A stretch of DNA of 64,000 nt from Marinomonas alcarazii (GTDB taxonomy: Bacteria; Pseudomonadota; Gammaproteobacteria; Pseudomonadales; Marinomonadaceae), in the NCBI RefSeq assembly GCF_003208215.1, contig NZ_QKLW01000012.1, positions 1 to 64,000 of the forward strand, in the 5' to 3' direction. The translations under genes were made by a program, and so were the position numbers. Below the pieces are notes generated by a model. The model had not been told where the DNA came from. It worked only from the letters and a program-made list of their open reading frames with translations, and made no database searches. Position 1 is the first letter of the stretch. Each line of letters opens with the position of its first letter. This document shows positions 7,789 to 17,163 of this stretch, one piece after another.

Positions 7789-9603
7789 ATGAATCCGATT
7801 GTTGCTAAGGTAACGAACGACATTATTGAGCGTAGTAAAACCTTGCGCGAGCAATACCTTAAAGATATGAGAAAAGCGCAAGAGCAAGGGCCACACAGGG
7901 GGAAGTTATCCTGCGGCAACTTGGCTCATGGCTTTGCGGCATGCGAACCTCAGGATAAACAAAAATTGACTCTAATGGATGAGGCGAATATTGGCATAGT
8001 ATCGTCTTATAACGATATGCTGTCCGCTCACCAACCTTACGAGAATTACCCAGACCAAATCCGCTCCGCTGTAAAAGAAATGGGCTCTGTCGCTCAGTTC
8101 GCGGGTGGTGTGCCTGCCATGTGTGACGGCGTCACCCAGGGGCAAGATGGCATGGAGTTGAGTTTGTTTAGTCGCGACAACATTGCGCAGGGTGCTGCGA
8201 TAGCGCTTTCTCATAACATGTTTGACGCCGCTATTTATTTGGGGATTTGTGACAAGATTGTTCCAGGCTTATTGATTGCAGCTTTACGCTTTGGTCATTT
8301 GCCGGCTTTATTTATTCCTGCTGGACCAATGCGTTCTGGTATTACCAACGCAGCTAAAGCTGCAGTGCGTCAGCGTTACGCACAAGGACAGGCGACTCGA
8401 GAAGAATTACTCGAAGCCGAGTCTGCGTCTTATCACAGTGCTGGCACTTGTACTTTTTATGGAACGGCAAACTCCAATCAGTTATTAGTCGAAATCATGG
8501 GGCTTCAGCTTCCTGGTTCCTCTTTTGTTAATCCTGATGATCCATTACGAGGAGCGCTAACTAAATACGCTTCTCAACTATCTACCAAGATCACAGCGCT
8601 TGGGCGAGATTATCGTCCTTTATACGAAATAATTGACGAGCGCAGTATTGTTAATTCGATTGTTGGATTGTTGGCAACGGGCGGCTCTACTAACCACACA
8701 ATGCATATTGTGGCTTACGCTCGAGCTGCTGGCATTATTGTAACGTGGGATGACTTTTCTGCTCTTTCGAAAGTGGTGCCATCACTGACAAAAATCTACC
8801 CTAATGGCCAAGCTGATATTAACCACTTCCATGCGGCAGGTGGGATGGCATTTTTGGTTAAGCAGTTACTGAAAGGTGGTTTGTTGCATGAAGATGTTAA
8901 TACTATCGTCGGAAAAGGTTTAACGCATTACACCAAAGAACCATTCCTAGATGGCGATAATCTAGTGTGGCGTGATGGTACAGATGAAAGCTTGGATATG
9001 GACGTTGTACGACCTATCGATAATCCATTCAGCAAAGAGGGCGGATTGGCGTTGCTCAAAGGTAATCTTGGTCGCTCCGTGATTAAAGTTTCTGCCGTGA
9101 AAGAAGAGAATCGAATTATAGAGGCTCCAGCGGCTGTATTTCATAGTCAAAATGAATTAGCTGATGCTATTGCCAGCGGTGAACTAAAACGTGACTGTGT
9201 GGCTGTGGTTCGCTTCCAAGGGCCAAAAGCGATAGGGATGCCTGAGTTGCATAAATTAACGCCTTACCTTGGTAATTTACAGGATCAAGGTTATCGAGTG
9301 GCGTTAGTGACTGACGGTCGTATGTCTGGTGCATCCGGTAAAGTACCTGCGGCAATTCACCTAACTCCAGAAGCGTTAGCGGGCGGCTTGATTGCGAAAA
9401 TTCAAGATGGCGACATGGTTCGCTTGGATGCCATTGAAGGGACTTTGTCTGTGCTGGTTTCTGATGAAGAGCTCAATCAACGCGAAGCGGCTTCGCAAGA
9501 TTTAACGAATTCCCATCAAGGTATGGGGCGAGAACTATTTAGTGCGCAACGCATTTTAGTAAGCGGTGCTGAACAAGGCGCTTGCAGCCTGTTTAATGAC
9601 TAA
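7789..9603 (+). CDS. edd: 6-phosphogluconate dehydratase
   Basis: Iron-sulphur dehydratase of the Entner-Doudoroff pathway: 6-phosphogluconate to 2-keto-3-deoxy-6-phosphogluconate. It has 604 residues, the usual length of the IlvD/Edd family. Seen: [16 protein letters not shown], cluster-region cysteines in [30 protein letters not shown] and [26 protein letters not shown], and the C-terminal [18 protein letters not shown]. The 604-residue length and the phosphogluconate-type motifs favour Edd over IlvD. The ATG at 7789 follows CGGAGAGAAGC. The downstream partner eda is not in the window. It is transcribed away from gapA across a region with three HexR-like sites. Confidence 0.97.
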   Translation: MNPIVAKVTNDIIERSKTLREQYLKDMRKAQEQGPHRGKLSCGNLAHGFAACEPQDKQKLTLMDEANIGIVSSYNDMLSAHQPYENYPDQIRSAVKEMGSVAQFAGGVPAMCDGVTQGQDGMELSLFSRDNIAQGAAIALSHNMFDAAIYLGICDKIVPGLLIAALRFGHLPALFIPAGPMRSGITNAAKAAVRQRYAQGQATREELLEAESASYHSAGTCTFYGTANSNQLLVEIMGLQLPGSSFVNPDDPLRGALTKYASQLSTKITALGRDYRPLYEIIDERSIVNSIVGLLATGGSTNHTMHIVAYARAAGIIVTWDDFSALSKVVPSLTKIYPNGQADINHFHAAGGMAFLVKQLLKGGLLHEDVNTIVGKGLTHYTKEPFLDGDNLVWRDGTDESLDMDVVRPIDNPFSKEGGLALLKGNLGRSVIKVSAVKEENRIIEAPAAVFHSQNELADAIASGELKRDCVAVVRFQGPKAIGMPELHKLTPYLGNLQDQGYRVALVTDGRMSGASGKVPAAIHLTPEALAGGLIAKIQDGDMVRLDAIEGTLSVLVSDEELNQREAASQDLTNSHQGMGRELFSAQRILVSGAEQGACSLFND

Positions 9604-9646
9604 ACCTTTCCTCTGACTACTAACATTTGTTAGTAAATGGTGTTTA

Positions 9647-9673
9647 GGGGCTTGTTTCAAGCCCCATTTTTTT
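9647..9673 (+). terminator. Terminator of edd
   Basis: GGGGCTTG (9647-9654) pairs with CAAGCCCC (9658-9665) around a TTT loop and is followed by ATTTTTTT. It is a strong rho-independent terminator 43 bp after the edd stop codon. Confidence 0.9.
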
Positions 9674-9777
9674 GTCTAAATTTTCTTCTCTTGTATTAAT
9701 TAATCTTGGTGAGCTCTCATCTTTAGGGGACTTTGTGTCTCAGTGTTTTAGCTAATCTAAGTGGGAGCTTGTGGGTA

Positions 9778-9813
9778 TAAAAAAGGCCCGAATCCTTTAT
9801 GGATTTGGGCCTT
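9778..9813 (-). terminator. Terminator of putP
   Basis: AAGGCCCGAATCC pairs with GGATTTGGGCCTT around TTTAT, with a plus-strand A run on the left, which is the U tract for minus-strand transcripts. It lies about 40 bp beyond the putP stop. Confidence 0.85.
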
Positions 9814-9852
9814 CTAGAGCAATAAGTCTATTGAGCTGGTTGCTCTTACTGC

Positions 9853-11349
9853 TTAGTTCATTGTTTCTAGTGCTTTCTCGTATTCGTCAAAAGATTCTGT
9901 TACAGACTCTTCTGGCTTGCCTGTAGCAATGCTGACGACAAAGATTGTGATGCTTGAAAATACGAAGCCAGGAAGGATTTCGTATAGGTCGAAGAGACCA
10001 CCAGTTAACTGCTTCCATACCACAACCGTAACACCACCAACGATAATACCTGCTAAAGCACCGTTACGGTTCATGTTACGCCAGAATAGACTTAGCAGAA
10101 TCGCAGGACCAAATGCCGCACCGAAACCAGCCCAAGCATAAGATACTAGACCAAGCACCGAGCTATCAGGATTTAATGCAAGAACTAAAGCAACAATAGA
10201 AATCGCGACAACGGCAAAACGTCCAACGTTAACGATTTGTTTTTGTGTCGCTTCTTTGTTGAATAGTTGCTTGTAAAAATCTTCCGCCAAGGCAGAAGAA
10301 GATACGAGTAGTTGAGAATCCGCTGTACTCATAATTGCAGCCAAAATAGCAGCAAGAAGAATACCTGCAACCACAGGGTGGAAGACAGCATTAACAAGAA
10401 TCATAAAGATTTTTTCTGGATCATCTAGCGTGCCAGCAAGGTTGTTATCAACAAATGTGATACCAACAAGGCCAATCAATATAGCGCCAACCATTGAGAT
10501 GAATGTCCAGATAACCGCAATGCGACGCGCTGTTTTGATGTCTTTATTAGAACGAGATGCTTTGAAGCGCGCTAGAATGTGAGGCTGACCAAAGTAGCCA
10601 AGTCCCCACGCAACAAGAGAGATAATACCAATTGCTGTTAATGGTTCACCGCTTACACTTGTCCAAATATCTAGCAGCTCAGGGTTTTTGGCTGTTAGTG
10701 TGCTCGTTAGTTCTGACCAGCCACCGTCAAGCGCTACAAGAGGCACGATAACCAAGGCTGCGCTCATCATTAGGCCTTGAACTAGATCTGTCCATGCAAC
10801 CGCAAGGAAACCACCAAAAAGAGTGTACGACACAACACATACTGTGCCTATAACCACTGCATAGGTGTAATCTAAGCCAAATACGGTTTCAAACAACTTA
10901 CCGCCAGCAACTAAGCCAGAGCTTGTATAGAACAAGAAGAACAGCAATATGAATAAAGCTGAGATTGTTTGAATTAGCTTGGATTTGTCATTGAAGCGAG
11001 TAGATAGGAAGTCTGGAAGCGTTAAAGCATTGTTTGCTTTGATACTGTAGGTTCTTAGTCGTTTTGCACAGATTAGCCAGTTCAGCCAGGTGCCCGCAAG
11101 TAGACCGCCTGTAATCCAAACGGCTTCTAGACCTGAAGCAAAAGCGTAGCCCGGCACCCCAAGCAATAACCAGCCGCTCATGTCTGAAGCACCAGCTGAA
11201 AGAGCTGTCGGCCAAGGGCCTAGGGAGCGTCCACCAAGAAAATAATCTTCAGAGCTGGAAGTGAGTTTGTAAGCGTAAAGCCCAATACCTAGCATAACTA
11301 CCAGATAGGCTAGGAATGTAAAGCTGATCGCATAGCTGCTTTCTATCAT
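9853..11349 (-). CDS. putP: Sodium/proline symporter PutP
   Basis: Inner-membrane Na+-coupled proline carrier of the solute:sodium symporter family; 498 residues with about 13 membrane segments. Seen: SSEDYFLGGRSLGPWPTALS, SAGASDMSGWLLLGVPGY (sodium and proline site region), LGYFGQPHILARFKA and AAIMSTADSQLLVSSSALAED, all characteristic of PutP. In marine bacteria it supplies proline as nutrient and osmoprotectant. Neighbours edd and hexR are carbon genes, so there is no obvious operon link, and putA is not in the window. No clear regulator site was seen in the 100 bp upstream. Confidence 0.95.
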   Translation of the reverse strand: MIESSYAISFTFLAYLVVMLGIGLYAYKLTSSSEDYFLGGRSLGPWPTALSAGASDMSGWLLLGVPGYAFASGLEAVWITGGLLAGTWLNWLICAKRLRTYSIKANNALTLPDFLSTRFNDKSKLIQTISALFILLFFLFYTSSGLVAGGKLFETVFGLDYTYAVVIGTVCVVSYTLFGGFLAVAWTDLVQGLMMSAALVIVPLVALDGGWSELTSTLTAKNPELLDIWTSVSGEPLTAIGIISLVAWGLGYFGQPHILARFKASRSNKDIKTARRIAVIWTFISMVGAILIGLVGITFVDNNLAGTLDDPEKIFMILVNAVFHPVVAGILLAAILAAIMSTADSQLLVSSSALAEDFYKQLFNKEATQKQIVNVGRFAVVAISIVALVLALNPDSSVLGLVSYAWAGFGAAFGPAILLSLFWRNMNRNGALAGIIVGGVTVVVWKQLTGGLFDLYEILPGFVFSSITIFVVSIATGKPEESVTESFDEYEKALETMN

Positions 11350-11630
11350 TATTATTGTCCCCTAGTCGGAATTGTTTTGTGTGGAACAGCTTTGAATAAG
11401 TTGGGTTACTTATTTGTGTCCCGAAAAGTGGTAACGTCTAAATCGTTATCATGATAGCCATCGATATTAGGTGTAAAAATAATCGTCTGACTGTAAAGAT
11501 AATGGACGGCATTTTAACATACCTAAAGACTCGATCGGATTCTAAGTGGCTTATGGTTGATAATCTTTCAAAATGCTCTCGCAAATTTACAAAAAAATCT
11601 GATTTCCTTGTTGAGTCAATGGATTTGAAT
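11350..11630. other. Intergenic region between putP and hexR
   Basis: About 280 bp with no supported gene. It must hold the putP promoter on the minus strand. A 79-codon open frame on the plus strand (11451-11690) runs through the hexR terminator into hexR and has no family features, so it is not called. Near 11450-11460 there is ATCGTTATCATGATAGC, with a short palindrome ATCATGAT. Confidence 0.5.
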
Positions 11631-11658
11631 AAAAATAAGGCGCAGCCAGTGCGCCTTA
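11631..11658 (-). terminator. Terminator of hexR
   Basis: TAAGGCGCA (11636-11644) pairs with TGCGCCTTA (11650-11658). The minus strand then reads TTTTTATTC. It lies just past the hexR stop codon. Confidence 0.85.
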
Positions 11659-11666
11659 CTAGAATA

Positions 11667-12533
11667 TTATTTCTTTTCTACTTTTGGTAAGCGAGTGTCT
11701 TGAACGCTTTGCTTGAGCTTTTTAAGGTGGGCATTGAACTCAGGGCCTCGTTTTAAAAGCACACCAGTAGCAAGCGCATCAATCAAGGTTAGATAAACAA
11801 TACGCGAACTCATTGGCGTATAAATATCTGTATCCTCAGTCTCTTCAATAGGAAGTACAATAGAGCAATGTTCAGTCAACGGAGAATCTGGATTAGTAAT
11901 ACCAATCACAGACGCGCCAGTCGCTCTAGCCACGCGAGCTGTTTCAATGAGCGGTAAGGTTCGACCAGTGTAAGAGATGACAACAATCGCATCGCCTGAA
12001 TGAGCGCCAGCTGCTGCCATGCGTTGTACTAATATGTCGGTATAAGCAACAACCGGCATATTTAGACGAAAGAATTTGTGATGAGCATCTTTCGCAACGG
12101 GTCCGGATGCACCTAAACCATAAAATTCGATACGTCGGGCTTGGGCGAGTACATCGACAGCTCTGCTGATGAGTGATTCCGGTAAAATTTCTTGAGCACG
12201 CGTTAAGTTGTTCTTCGCGGCTTCAAAAATTTTCGCAGTGACAGCGCCTGGAGCATCGTCTGGTTCCACGTTTAAGTTAACGTATGGCGTACCTGTTGCA
12301 AGACTTTGAGCCAGTGATACCTTAAAATCCGGAAAACCACTACCGATTAGGCTTCGGCAAAAACGGTTTACGGTGGGTTCACTCACTTCGGCTCTTGCAG
12401 CCAATTTCGCAATGCTTGAGTGGATGGTTGTTTTAGGGTCGGCAAGAATCGCTTCCGCAACTTTTCGCTCGGATTTGCTCAGTGTGCTTAAACGTTCTTG
12501 TATTTTACGAATAATGTCTTCGTGTTTATTCAT
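11667..12533 (-). CDS. hexR: HexR, RpiR-family regulator of central carbon metabolism
   Basis: A 288-residue regulator with an N-terminal RpiR helix-turn-helix (about residues 1-77; LSKSERKVAEAILADP, AEVSEPTVNRFCRSL, FPDFKVSLAQSLATGTPYVN) and a C-terminal SIS domain (about 120-255; FYGLGASGPVAKDAHHKFFR, VISYTGRTLPLIETARVA, EDTDIYTPMSSR). In known HexR the SIS domain binds 2-keto-3-deoxy-6-phosphogluconate, the product of Edd, which releases the protein from DNA. The match to E. coli HexR is close throughout, notably SEPTVNRFCRS and SLATGTPYVN. Three likely target sites lie in the gapA/edd region about 4 kb away. It is divergent from the APH-like kinase gene. Confidence 0.93.
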   Translation of the reverse strand: MNKHEDIIRKIQERLSTLSKSERKVAEAILADPKTTIHSSIAKLAARAEVSEPTVNRFCRSLIGSGFPDFKVSLAQSLATGTPYVNLNVEPDDAPGAVTAKIFEAAKNNLTRAQEILPESLISRAVDVLAQARRIEFYGLGASGPVAKDAHHKFFRLNMPVVAYTDILVQRMAAAGAHSGDAIVVISYTGRTLPLIETARVARATGASVIGITNPDSPLTEHCSIVLPIEETEDTDIYTPMSSRIVYLTLIDALATGVLLKRGPEFNAHLKKLKQSVQDTRLPKVEKK

Positions 12534-12622
12534 TGATCTGCTTCAAAGTTGTCTATTGACTCGGATGGTTCAGTTGTACATTCTGACAGCGACTTACATT
12601 TCTGGCAATAAAATGATGAAAA

Positions 12623-13504
12623 ATGACTGAATTATCTGAGTATTTCGCAAATCTGGCTTGTATTTTGCCAACCACCGGTGAGATTAAAACAACATTACTA
12701 GAAGAAGGCTTTTCTAATGAAGCCTACTTAATCGATTGGGGAGAAAGCATTCATTTGGTATTGCGAGTTCCTTTTATAGATAGTGATATATTTTATATTA
12801 ATCGAGCTAGTGAAATGGCAGCGTTGAAAAGTGCTGCCGCGTTAGGTTTGTCGCCCGCCGTTATTTGGAATGACCAAAAAGGTGCCTTTGCTTGTCAGTT
12901 TGTTGTTCAGCCTTCTCTTGATTGGTCGGTTGTTCATAAAGATAAGGATGTGTCACGAATTGCTAAGTCATTAGCCAGTAGTCACCAAGGATTGCCTATT
13001 ACGAATCATCAATACGCTGTTTTTGAGGTTATTGAGCATTATTTAAGTGGCATCCATTCTTATGCTAAGAAGGATGCTGTATTGCTGAAAGAATATGAGT
13101 ATCTGAAATCTGTTTTTAGTCAACTGGCGCAGCCGAATCAGCTATTTAACTCTGTCCTTTGTCACAATGATTTGAATCCTAAGAACGTTCTTATGGATAA
13201 TGAGCAATTGTGGATTATTGATTGGGAATACTGTGGTGTAGGTGATCCATTATTTGATCTTGCGGTGGTGGCAAAGTCGCATAATTTAGATGAAAGGCAA
13301 ACGATGCTTTTGATGGCTGAGTACGATGTGAGTTTGCCTTTATCAGAATCTTTAGCTGCAATGTCTGAATACAAAAAAGCCTACGCCGTGCGGGAAATGG
13401 CTTGGTTATTACTAAAACATCTAGTGACCCCGAAGGACCGTATTTCTTTGAAGTATTATTACGAATTCAAAGCAACACCTTCGCTCAATCCGTTTTATGC
13501 CTAA
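12623..13504 (+). CDS. APH/choline-kinase-like phosphotransferase
   Basis: A 293-residue kinase-fold protein of the aminoglycoside-phosphotransferase/choline-kinase (APH) superfamily. Seen: the glycine-rich loop region LLEEGFSNEAYLID, the Brenner-type catalytic motif LCHNDLNPKNVLM near residues 179-191, and the metal-binding IIDWEYCGVGDPLFDLA near 198-215. The closest characterised relatives by feel are thiamine and choline kinases. The substrate is not determinable from sequence, and an antibiotic role is unlikely given the chromosomal housekeeping context. It lies between hexR (divergent) and ung, 32 bp apart from the latter and probably co-transcribed with it. Confidence 0.8.
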   Translation: MTELSEYFANLACILPTTGEIKTTLLEEGFSNEAYLIDWGESIHLVLRVPFIDSDIFYINRASEMAALKSAAALGLSPAVIWNDQKGAFACQFVVQPSLDWSVVHKDKDVSRIAKSLASSHQGLPITNHQYAVFEVIEHYLSGIHSYAKKDAVLLKEYEYLKSVFSQLAQPNQLFNSVLCHNDLNPKNVLMDNEQLWIIDWEYCGVGDPLFDLAVVAKSHNLDERQTMLLMAEYDVSLPLSESLAAMSEYKKAYAVREMAWLLLKHLVTPKDRISLKYYYEFKATPSLNPFYA

Positions 13505-13536
13505 TATTGGCTTCAAATACAAAAGAGAATTGAATA

Positions 13537-14253
13537 ATGGAATTAACAGGAGATTGGCAGCATTACTTAGCCAGTGAACTTGAAAAAGAATACATGCAAG
13601 ACTTGCAAGCCTTTCTGAGTGAAGAGCAAAAAACAAAGACGATTTATCCTGCCCAAACCGAATATTTTAGTGCGCTAAATGCCACACCATTTAAGCAAGT
13701 GAAGGTGGTGATCTTAGGTCAAGACCCTTACCACGGAGAAAATCAGGCCCATGGCTTATCCTTCTCAGTAAAACCAGGAATAAAAGTGCCGCCGTCTTTG
13801 ATGAATATGTACAAAGAGCTAGAGGCAGATTTGGGTATTGCACCAGCGCAACATGGCTTTTTATTGCAGTGGGCTGAACAGGGGGTTTTACTGCTCAACA
13901 GTGTGTTAACCGTTGAGGCGAGTAAGGCAAACTCTCATCAAAACAAAGGCTGGGAAATCTTTACCGATAAAATTATCGAATTAATTGATCGAGAGCATCA
14001 AGGCGTGGTGTTTATGTTGTGGGGATCTTACGCACAGAAAAAGGGCCGTTCTATTGATAGAGAAAAGCACTGCGTATTAGAAAGTGTGCATCCATCGCCT
14101 TTGTCCGCTTATCGGGGCTTTTTGGGGTGTCGTCACTTTTCAAAGGCCAACGACTATTTAATACAACAGAATAAAAAGCCAATCGAATGGGCATTAGAGC
14201 CTATAGATCATAGAGGAAGCGAAGACGGTGCCCAGTTTGGTTTGCCGTTTTAA
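13537..14253 (+). CDS. ung: Uracil-DNA glycosylase, family 1
   Basis: Removes uracil from DNA, starting base-excision repair. A 238-residue protein with the family 1 hallmarks: GQDPYH at residues 61-66 (catalytic Asp63), LSFSV shortly after, the NSVLTVE segment near 121-127 (uracil-recognition Asn) and HPSPLSAYRGF at 185-195 (His185, DNA-minor-groove loop). The length is typical. It starts 32 bp after the kinase gene; the spacing contains AAAGAGAA as a ribosome binding site. Convergent with ygfZ. Confidence 0.98.
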   Translation: MELTGDWQHYLASELEKEYMQDLQAFLSEEQKTKTIYPAQTEYFSALNATPFKQVKVVILGQDPYHGENQAHGLSFSVKPGIKVPPSLMNMYKELEADLGIAPAQHGFLLQWAEQGVLLLNSVLTVEASKANSHQNKGWEIFTDKIIELIDREHQGVVFMLWGSYAQKKGRSIDREKHCVLESVHPSPLSAYRGFLGCRHFSKANDYLIQQNKKPIEWALEPIDHRGSEDGAQFGLPF

Positions 14254-14259
14254 GAGTTG

Positions 14260-14296
14260 TTAAGAGAGTCAAACGCTTAGCGTTAGACCCTCTTAA
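14260..14296. terminator. Shared hairpin between ung and ygfZ
   Basis: TTAAGAG (14260-14266) pairs with CTCTTAA (14290-14296), and the inner AACGC (14272-14276) pairs with GCGTT (14280-14284). It lies between two convergent stops, 7 bp past ung and 10 bp before the ygfZ end. There is no long T tract, so it may work weakly in both directions. Confidence 0.5.
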
Positions 14297-14306
14297 CGCG
14301 CTGTCA

Positions 14307-15197
14307 CTATTTTTTGCTATCCAGCGAATATGGAAGGGGTAACAAGGTTACTTCTTCGTTACCTAAAAACAGTTGCTTAGCGTCACTTGGCTCGATGTTT
14401 AAAATAACTTGAGCGTAGTGTGTATTATTGATTTGAGAAGTCGCAAAAAGTTGACCTACGCTCTTGCCTTGCTCATCGACAAGTTCATTCGTTGTCTCTG
14501 ATGACCCTTGCCACGTAATTAAGGCGAGTTGCTTCTTCGATTTACCCTTGTATTGCATTCGAGCAACGATTTCTTGTCCTGTATAGCAGCCCTTAGTAAA
14601 GCTAATGCCGCCTGTGCTTTGCATATTCAGCCATTGCGGAAGCGTTGTTTCGCTTTGCTCTAAGGTAATCACCGGACGTGCGATGAGCAAGCTAAGAGCT
14701 GCCAGTTCCGAGTTTGCTTCTTCCACAGCTGAGCGGGTGATTAACCATTCAACGTTGAGTGGTGTATTGCTCAGAGTCAAAGTGATGGTGTCATTGTCTC
14801 GGGTTGTCGCAAACGGCGCTGCCCCTGAACTTTTTGGTGTTAACTTGGCATAAACCGTCAAGTCGTCTTGTGCATTCGTGAGCTCTGTTTTGAAAAAGAC
14901 CGCGTACTTTTTCAAATGCAATACGGTTTTCTCGACCAAGTCCTTTGCCATCAGCATTAGGATGTCTTCGTTGCTCTGGACTATGTAGAAGTTTGTGATG
15001 ATACGACCTTTGATATTACAGATCGCACCATAAAGCCCAGAATCTGCCGATAAAGCATTAATGTCGCAGGTTATTTGGCCTTGCAGGAACTTTTTAGCGT
15101 CTGGGCCAGAGACACGCAAAGCACCAATATCAGGCTGTTTTGCAATGACGTCTTGGTTTAACAGCGTTGAATCAACAATATTTTGCAGCGAGGGCAT
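14307..15197 (-). CDS. ygfZ: Folate-binding tRNA-modifying/Fe-S cluster protein YgfZ
   Basis: COG0354 protein of the aminomethyltransferase (GcvT) fold, which binds folate and helps to make or repair certain iron-sulphur enzymes, with effects on tRNA modification. The signature KGCYTGQEIVARMQYKGK, with its key Cys, is clear, as is VSGPDAKKFLQGQITCDINAL near the N terminus. The frame is open further upstream (to 15338), but that part (QNKIHSLLSIEKQKIGITNK) does not resemble the family. ATG at 15197, with GGAAAG seven bases before, gives 296 residues; ATG at 15209 is the alternative. It lies far from sdhE (24205). Confidence 0.9.
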   Translation of the reverse strand: MPSLQNIVDSTLLNQDVIAKQPDIGALRVSGPDAKKFLQGQITCDINALSADSGLYGAICNIKGRIITNFYIVQSNEDILMLMAKDLVEKTVLHLKKYAVFFKTELTNAQDDLTVYAKLTPKSSGAAPFATTRDNDTITLTLSNTPLNVEWLITRSAVEEANSELAALSLLIARPVITLEQSETTLPQWLNMQSTGGISFTKGCYTGQEIVARMQYKGKSKKQLALITWQGSSETTNELVDEQGKSVGQLFATSQINNTHYAQVILNIEPSDAKQLFLGNEEVTLLPLPYSLDSKK

Positions 15198-15574
15198 AAA
15201 ACTTTCCATAAATAGGTGGACCAAAAATAGCGTAATACGTTTTTGACAAGTTAGCTTATTTGTAATGCCTATTTTCTGCTTTTCAATAGACAGAAGAGAA
15301 TGAATTTTATTCTGTCTCAGTCTCTGCAAATTAAACAATGTAAAGTAAAAAGCGTACTAGAGCCTAGCAATATAAAACCATCAGGCTGATCAGATGTTGG
15401 CGATTCTGTCATTTACCGAAACTAACCATTTTTATGCTTTGTTTGTACTAAAGAGGCCAGTTTGCCGAATTTTATTGACTATCCTTCCCAATATTTCGAG
15501 TATGAAGATGTATGAGTTTTTTGGTTAATGCTTGCCAGATAAAAGAACAAAATAAACCACTATTTCTTGATAAG
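15198..15574. other. Intergenic region between ygfZ and xylB
   Basis: A divergent intergenic stretch. On the plus strand a TTGACT hexamer at 15475-15480 could be the -35 element for xylB, but the nearest -10-like TATGAA is 20 bp away, so the promoter is not convincing. No RNA gene or repeat was recognised. Confidence 0.4.
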
Positions 15575-17077
15575 ATGAGTAATGAAATGTATTTAGGTCT
15601 GGATCTTGGAACCTCTGGGTTGAAAGGGGTTGTTATTGGTGCTGATGGAAACGTGCTAGCGCAAGAGTCGGCTTCTTTGGTTGTTAACTCGCCTCAAACA
15701 CTCTGGTCGGAGCAAGACCCCGAGTCATGGTGGCAAGCTTGTGTCGAGGTGATTCGGCAATTACAACAGCGTCTAGACCTAAGTAAATTAAAAGCAATTG
15801 GCCTTTCTGGACAGATGCATGGCGCTACTTTACTTGATGCTCAAGGTAACATTCTACGACCTTGTATCTTATGGAATGATGGTCGAAGTCAGGCTCAGTG
15901 CGAAGCTCTAATGACACAATTTCCAGAATTAAAAGAGCGCTCTGGCAACCTTGCTATGCCTGGCTTTACTGCTCCTAAAATACGTTGGGTGCAGGAGAAT
16001 GAGCCCGACATCTTCGCAAAGTTGGCATTCGTTCTACTTCCTAAAGACTACTTGGCTTATCGATTGACGGGGGTTATGTCATCGGACTGTTCTGATGCTG
16101 CTGGTACGCTTTGGTTAAATCCTGAAACAAGGCAATGGGACGATGCTTTATTGGCGGCAACAGCTTTATCGCAAGCCAACATGCCAAAAGTGTATGAAGG
16201 TTGTGATCTTGTTGGGCTTTTAGCTGAGCCAATAGCGCAAGAACTCGAGCTGACCCAATTACCTATTGTTGCCGGAGCGGGCGATAATGCTGCTGGTGCG
16301 GTTGGTATGGGGATAACGAACCCAGGCCAAGGTTTTATCTCTTTGGGGACTTCTGGTGTTTATTTCACAGTAAGCGAATCCCATAAAGCCAATCCAGACA
16401 ATACGGTACATGCGTTTTGTCATGCTTTGCCTAATCGTTGGCATCAAATGGGGGTCACTCTCAGTGCTGCAAATTCTCTTGCTTGGTTTGCTAAGCTGGT
16501 GGATAAATCCGTAGCTGAGTTATTAGATGCGTTGGAAGACAGTGATATACAGCGTACTAATGTGTTGTTTTTACCTTATCTTAGCGGTGAACGAACGCCG
16601 CATAATGATCCTCTAGCGAACGGGCAGTTTGTCGGTCTAACCAATACGACGAATACCGAGGCGATGACCTTAGCAATTTTGGAAGGTGTGGCATTCTCTT
16701 TATTAGATTGCCAAAATGCTTTGGAAAGCGCAGGTAGCTTTGTGGATGAATTATCACTTATTGGTGGTGGCGCGCGTTCTGCCATGTGGCGTCAAATTAT
16801 TGCCAATGTATTAAACAAACGTCTTATTTACCGTGACGGTGGCGATGTTGGTCCTGGTTTGGGGGCGGCGCGCTTGGCTTTGTTAGGAGAACAACACAGT
16901 CAGGGGAAAGACATCGAGTTATTGATTACAGAATATTGTACTATGCCTGAAATATTAGAAGTGAATGAGCCTGATTCGACTTTCGGTCGATACTATCAAG
17001 ACAAATACGACTTATATAAAGCCTTTTACCAATCCACAAAAGGGTTTAATGAAAAGTTGGCCTCTTTGCTCTCCTGA
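15575..17077 (+). CDS. xylB: Xylulokinase
   Basis: FGGY-family sugar kinase: D-xylulose plus ATP gives xylulose 5-phosphate. Seen: YLGLDLGTSGLKGVVI (phosphate 1), SGQMHGATLLD, LWNDGRSQAQC with the catalytic Asp, AGAGDNAAGAVGMGI, LGTSGVYF (phosphate 2) and LIGGGARSAMWRQI (adenosine). The family starts at MYLGLDLG, so ATG at 15575 or 15587 fits; the upstream extension to 15512 is unlikely. In Pseudomonas the mannitol operon includes a xylulokinase (mtlY) that handles D-xylulose made from D-arabitol. Here it is convergent with mtlR and near mtlD, so it probably does that job; growth on xylose cannot be excluded, but no xylA is present. Confidence 0.93.
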   Translation: MSNEMYLGLDLGTSGLKGVVIGADGNVLAQESASLVVNSPQTLWSEQDPESWWQACVEVIRQLQQRLDLSKLKAIGLSGQMHGATLLDAQGNILRPCILWNDGRSQAQCEALMTQFPELKERSGNLAMPGFTAPKIRWVQENEPDIFAKLAFVLLPKDYLAYRLTGVMSSDCSDAAGTLWLNPETRQWDDALLAATALSQANMPKVYEGCDLVGLLAEPIAQELELTQLPIVAGAGDNAAGAVGMGITNPGQGFISLGTSGVYFTVSESHKANPDNTVHAFCHALPNRWHQMGVTLSAANSLAWFAKLVDKSVAELLDALEDSDIQRTNVLFLPYLSGERTPHNDPLANGQFVGLTNTTNTEAMTLAILEGVAFSLLDCQNALESAGSFVDELSLIGGGARSAMWRQIIANVLNKRLIYRDGGDVGPGLGAARLALLGEQHSQGKDIELLITEYCTMPEILEVNEPDSTFGRYYQDKYDLYKAFYQSTKGFNEKLASLLS

Positions 17078-17101
17078 TATTCGTTGTTGCTTAGTAAGAG
17101 A

Positions 17102-17139
17102 AACGCCGCTTAACAAATATTGTGCCGCGGCGTTTTTTT
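17102..17139 (+). terminator. Terminator of xylB
   Basis: AACGCCGC (17102-17109) pairs with GCGGCGTT (17127-17134), followed by a T run up to 17139. It lies 25 bp after the xylB stop codon. Confidence 0.85.
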
Positions 17140-17163
17140 ATGTGTTCTTGTTATTTTTCATGG

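Noticed and set aside
11451..11690. A 79-codon plus-strand frame between putP and hexR
   Set aside because: It reads through the hexR terminator into the hexR 3' end and ends in a low-complexity hydrophobic stretch.
12623..13504. Aminoglycoside resistance gene
   Set aside because: Only the general APH fold motifs are present; the context is chromosomal and housekeeping, and close relatives of this type phosphorylate small metabolites.
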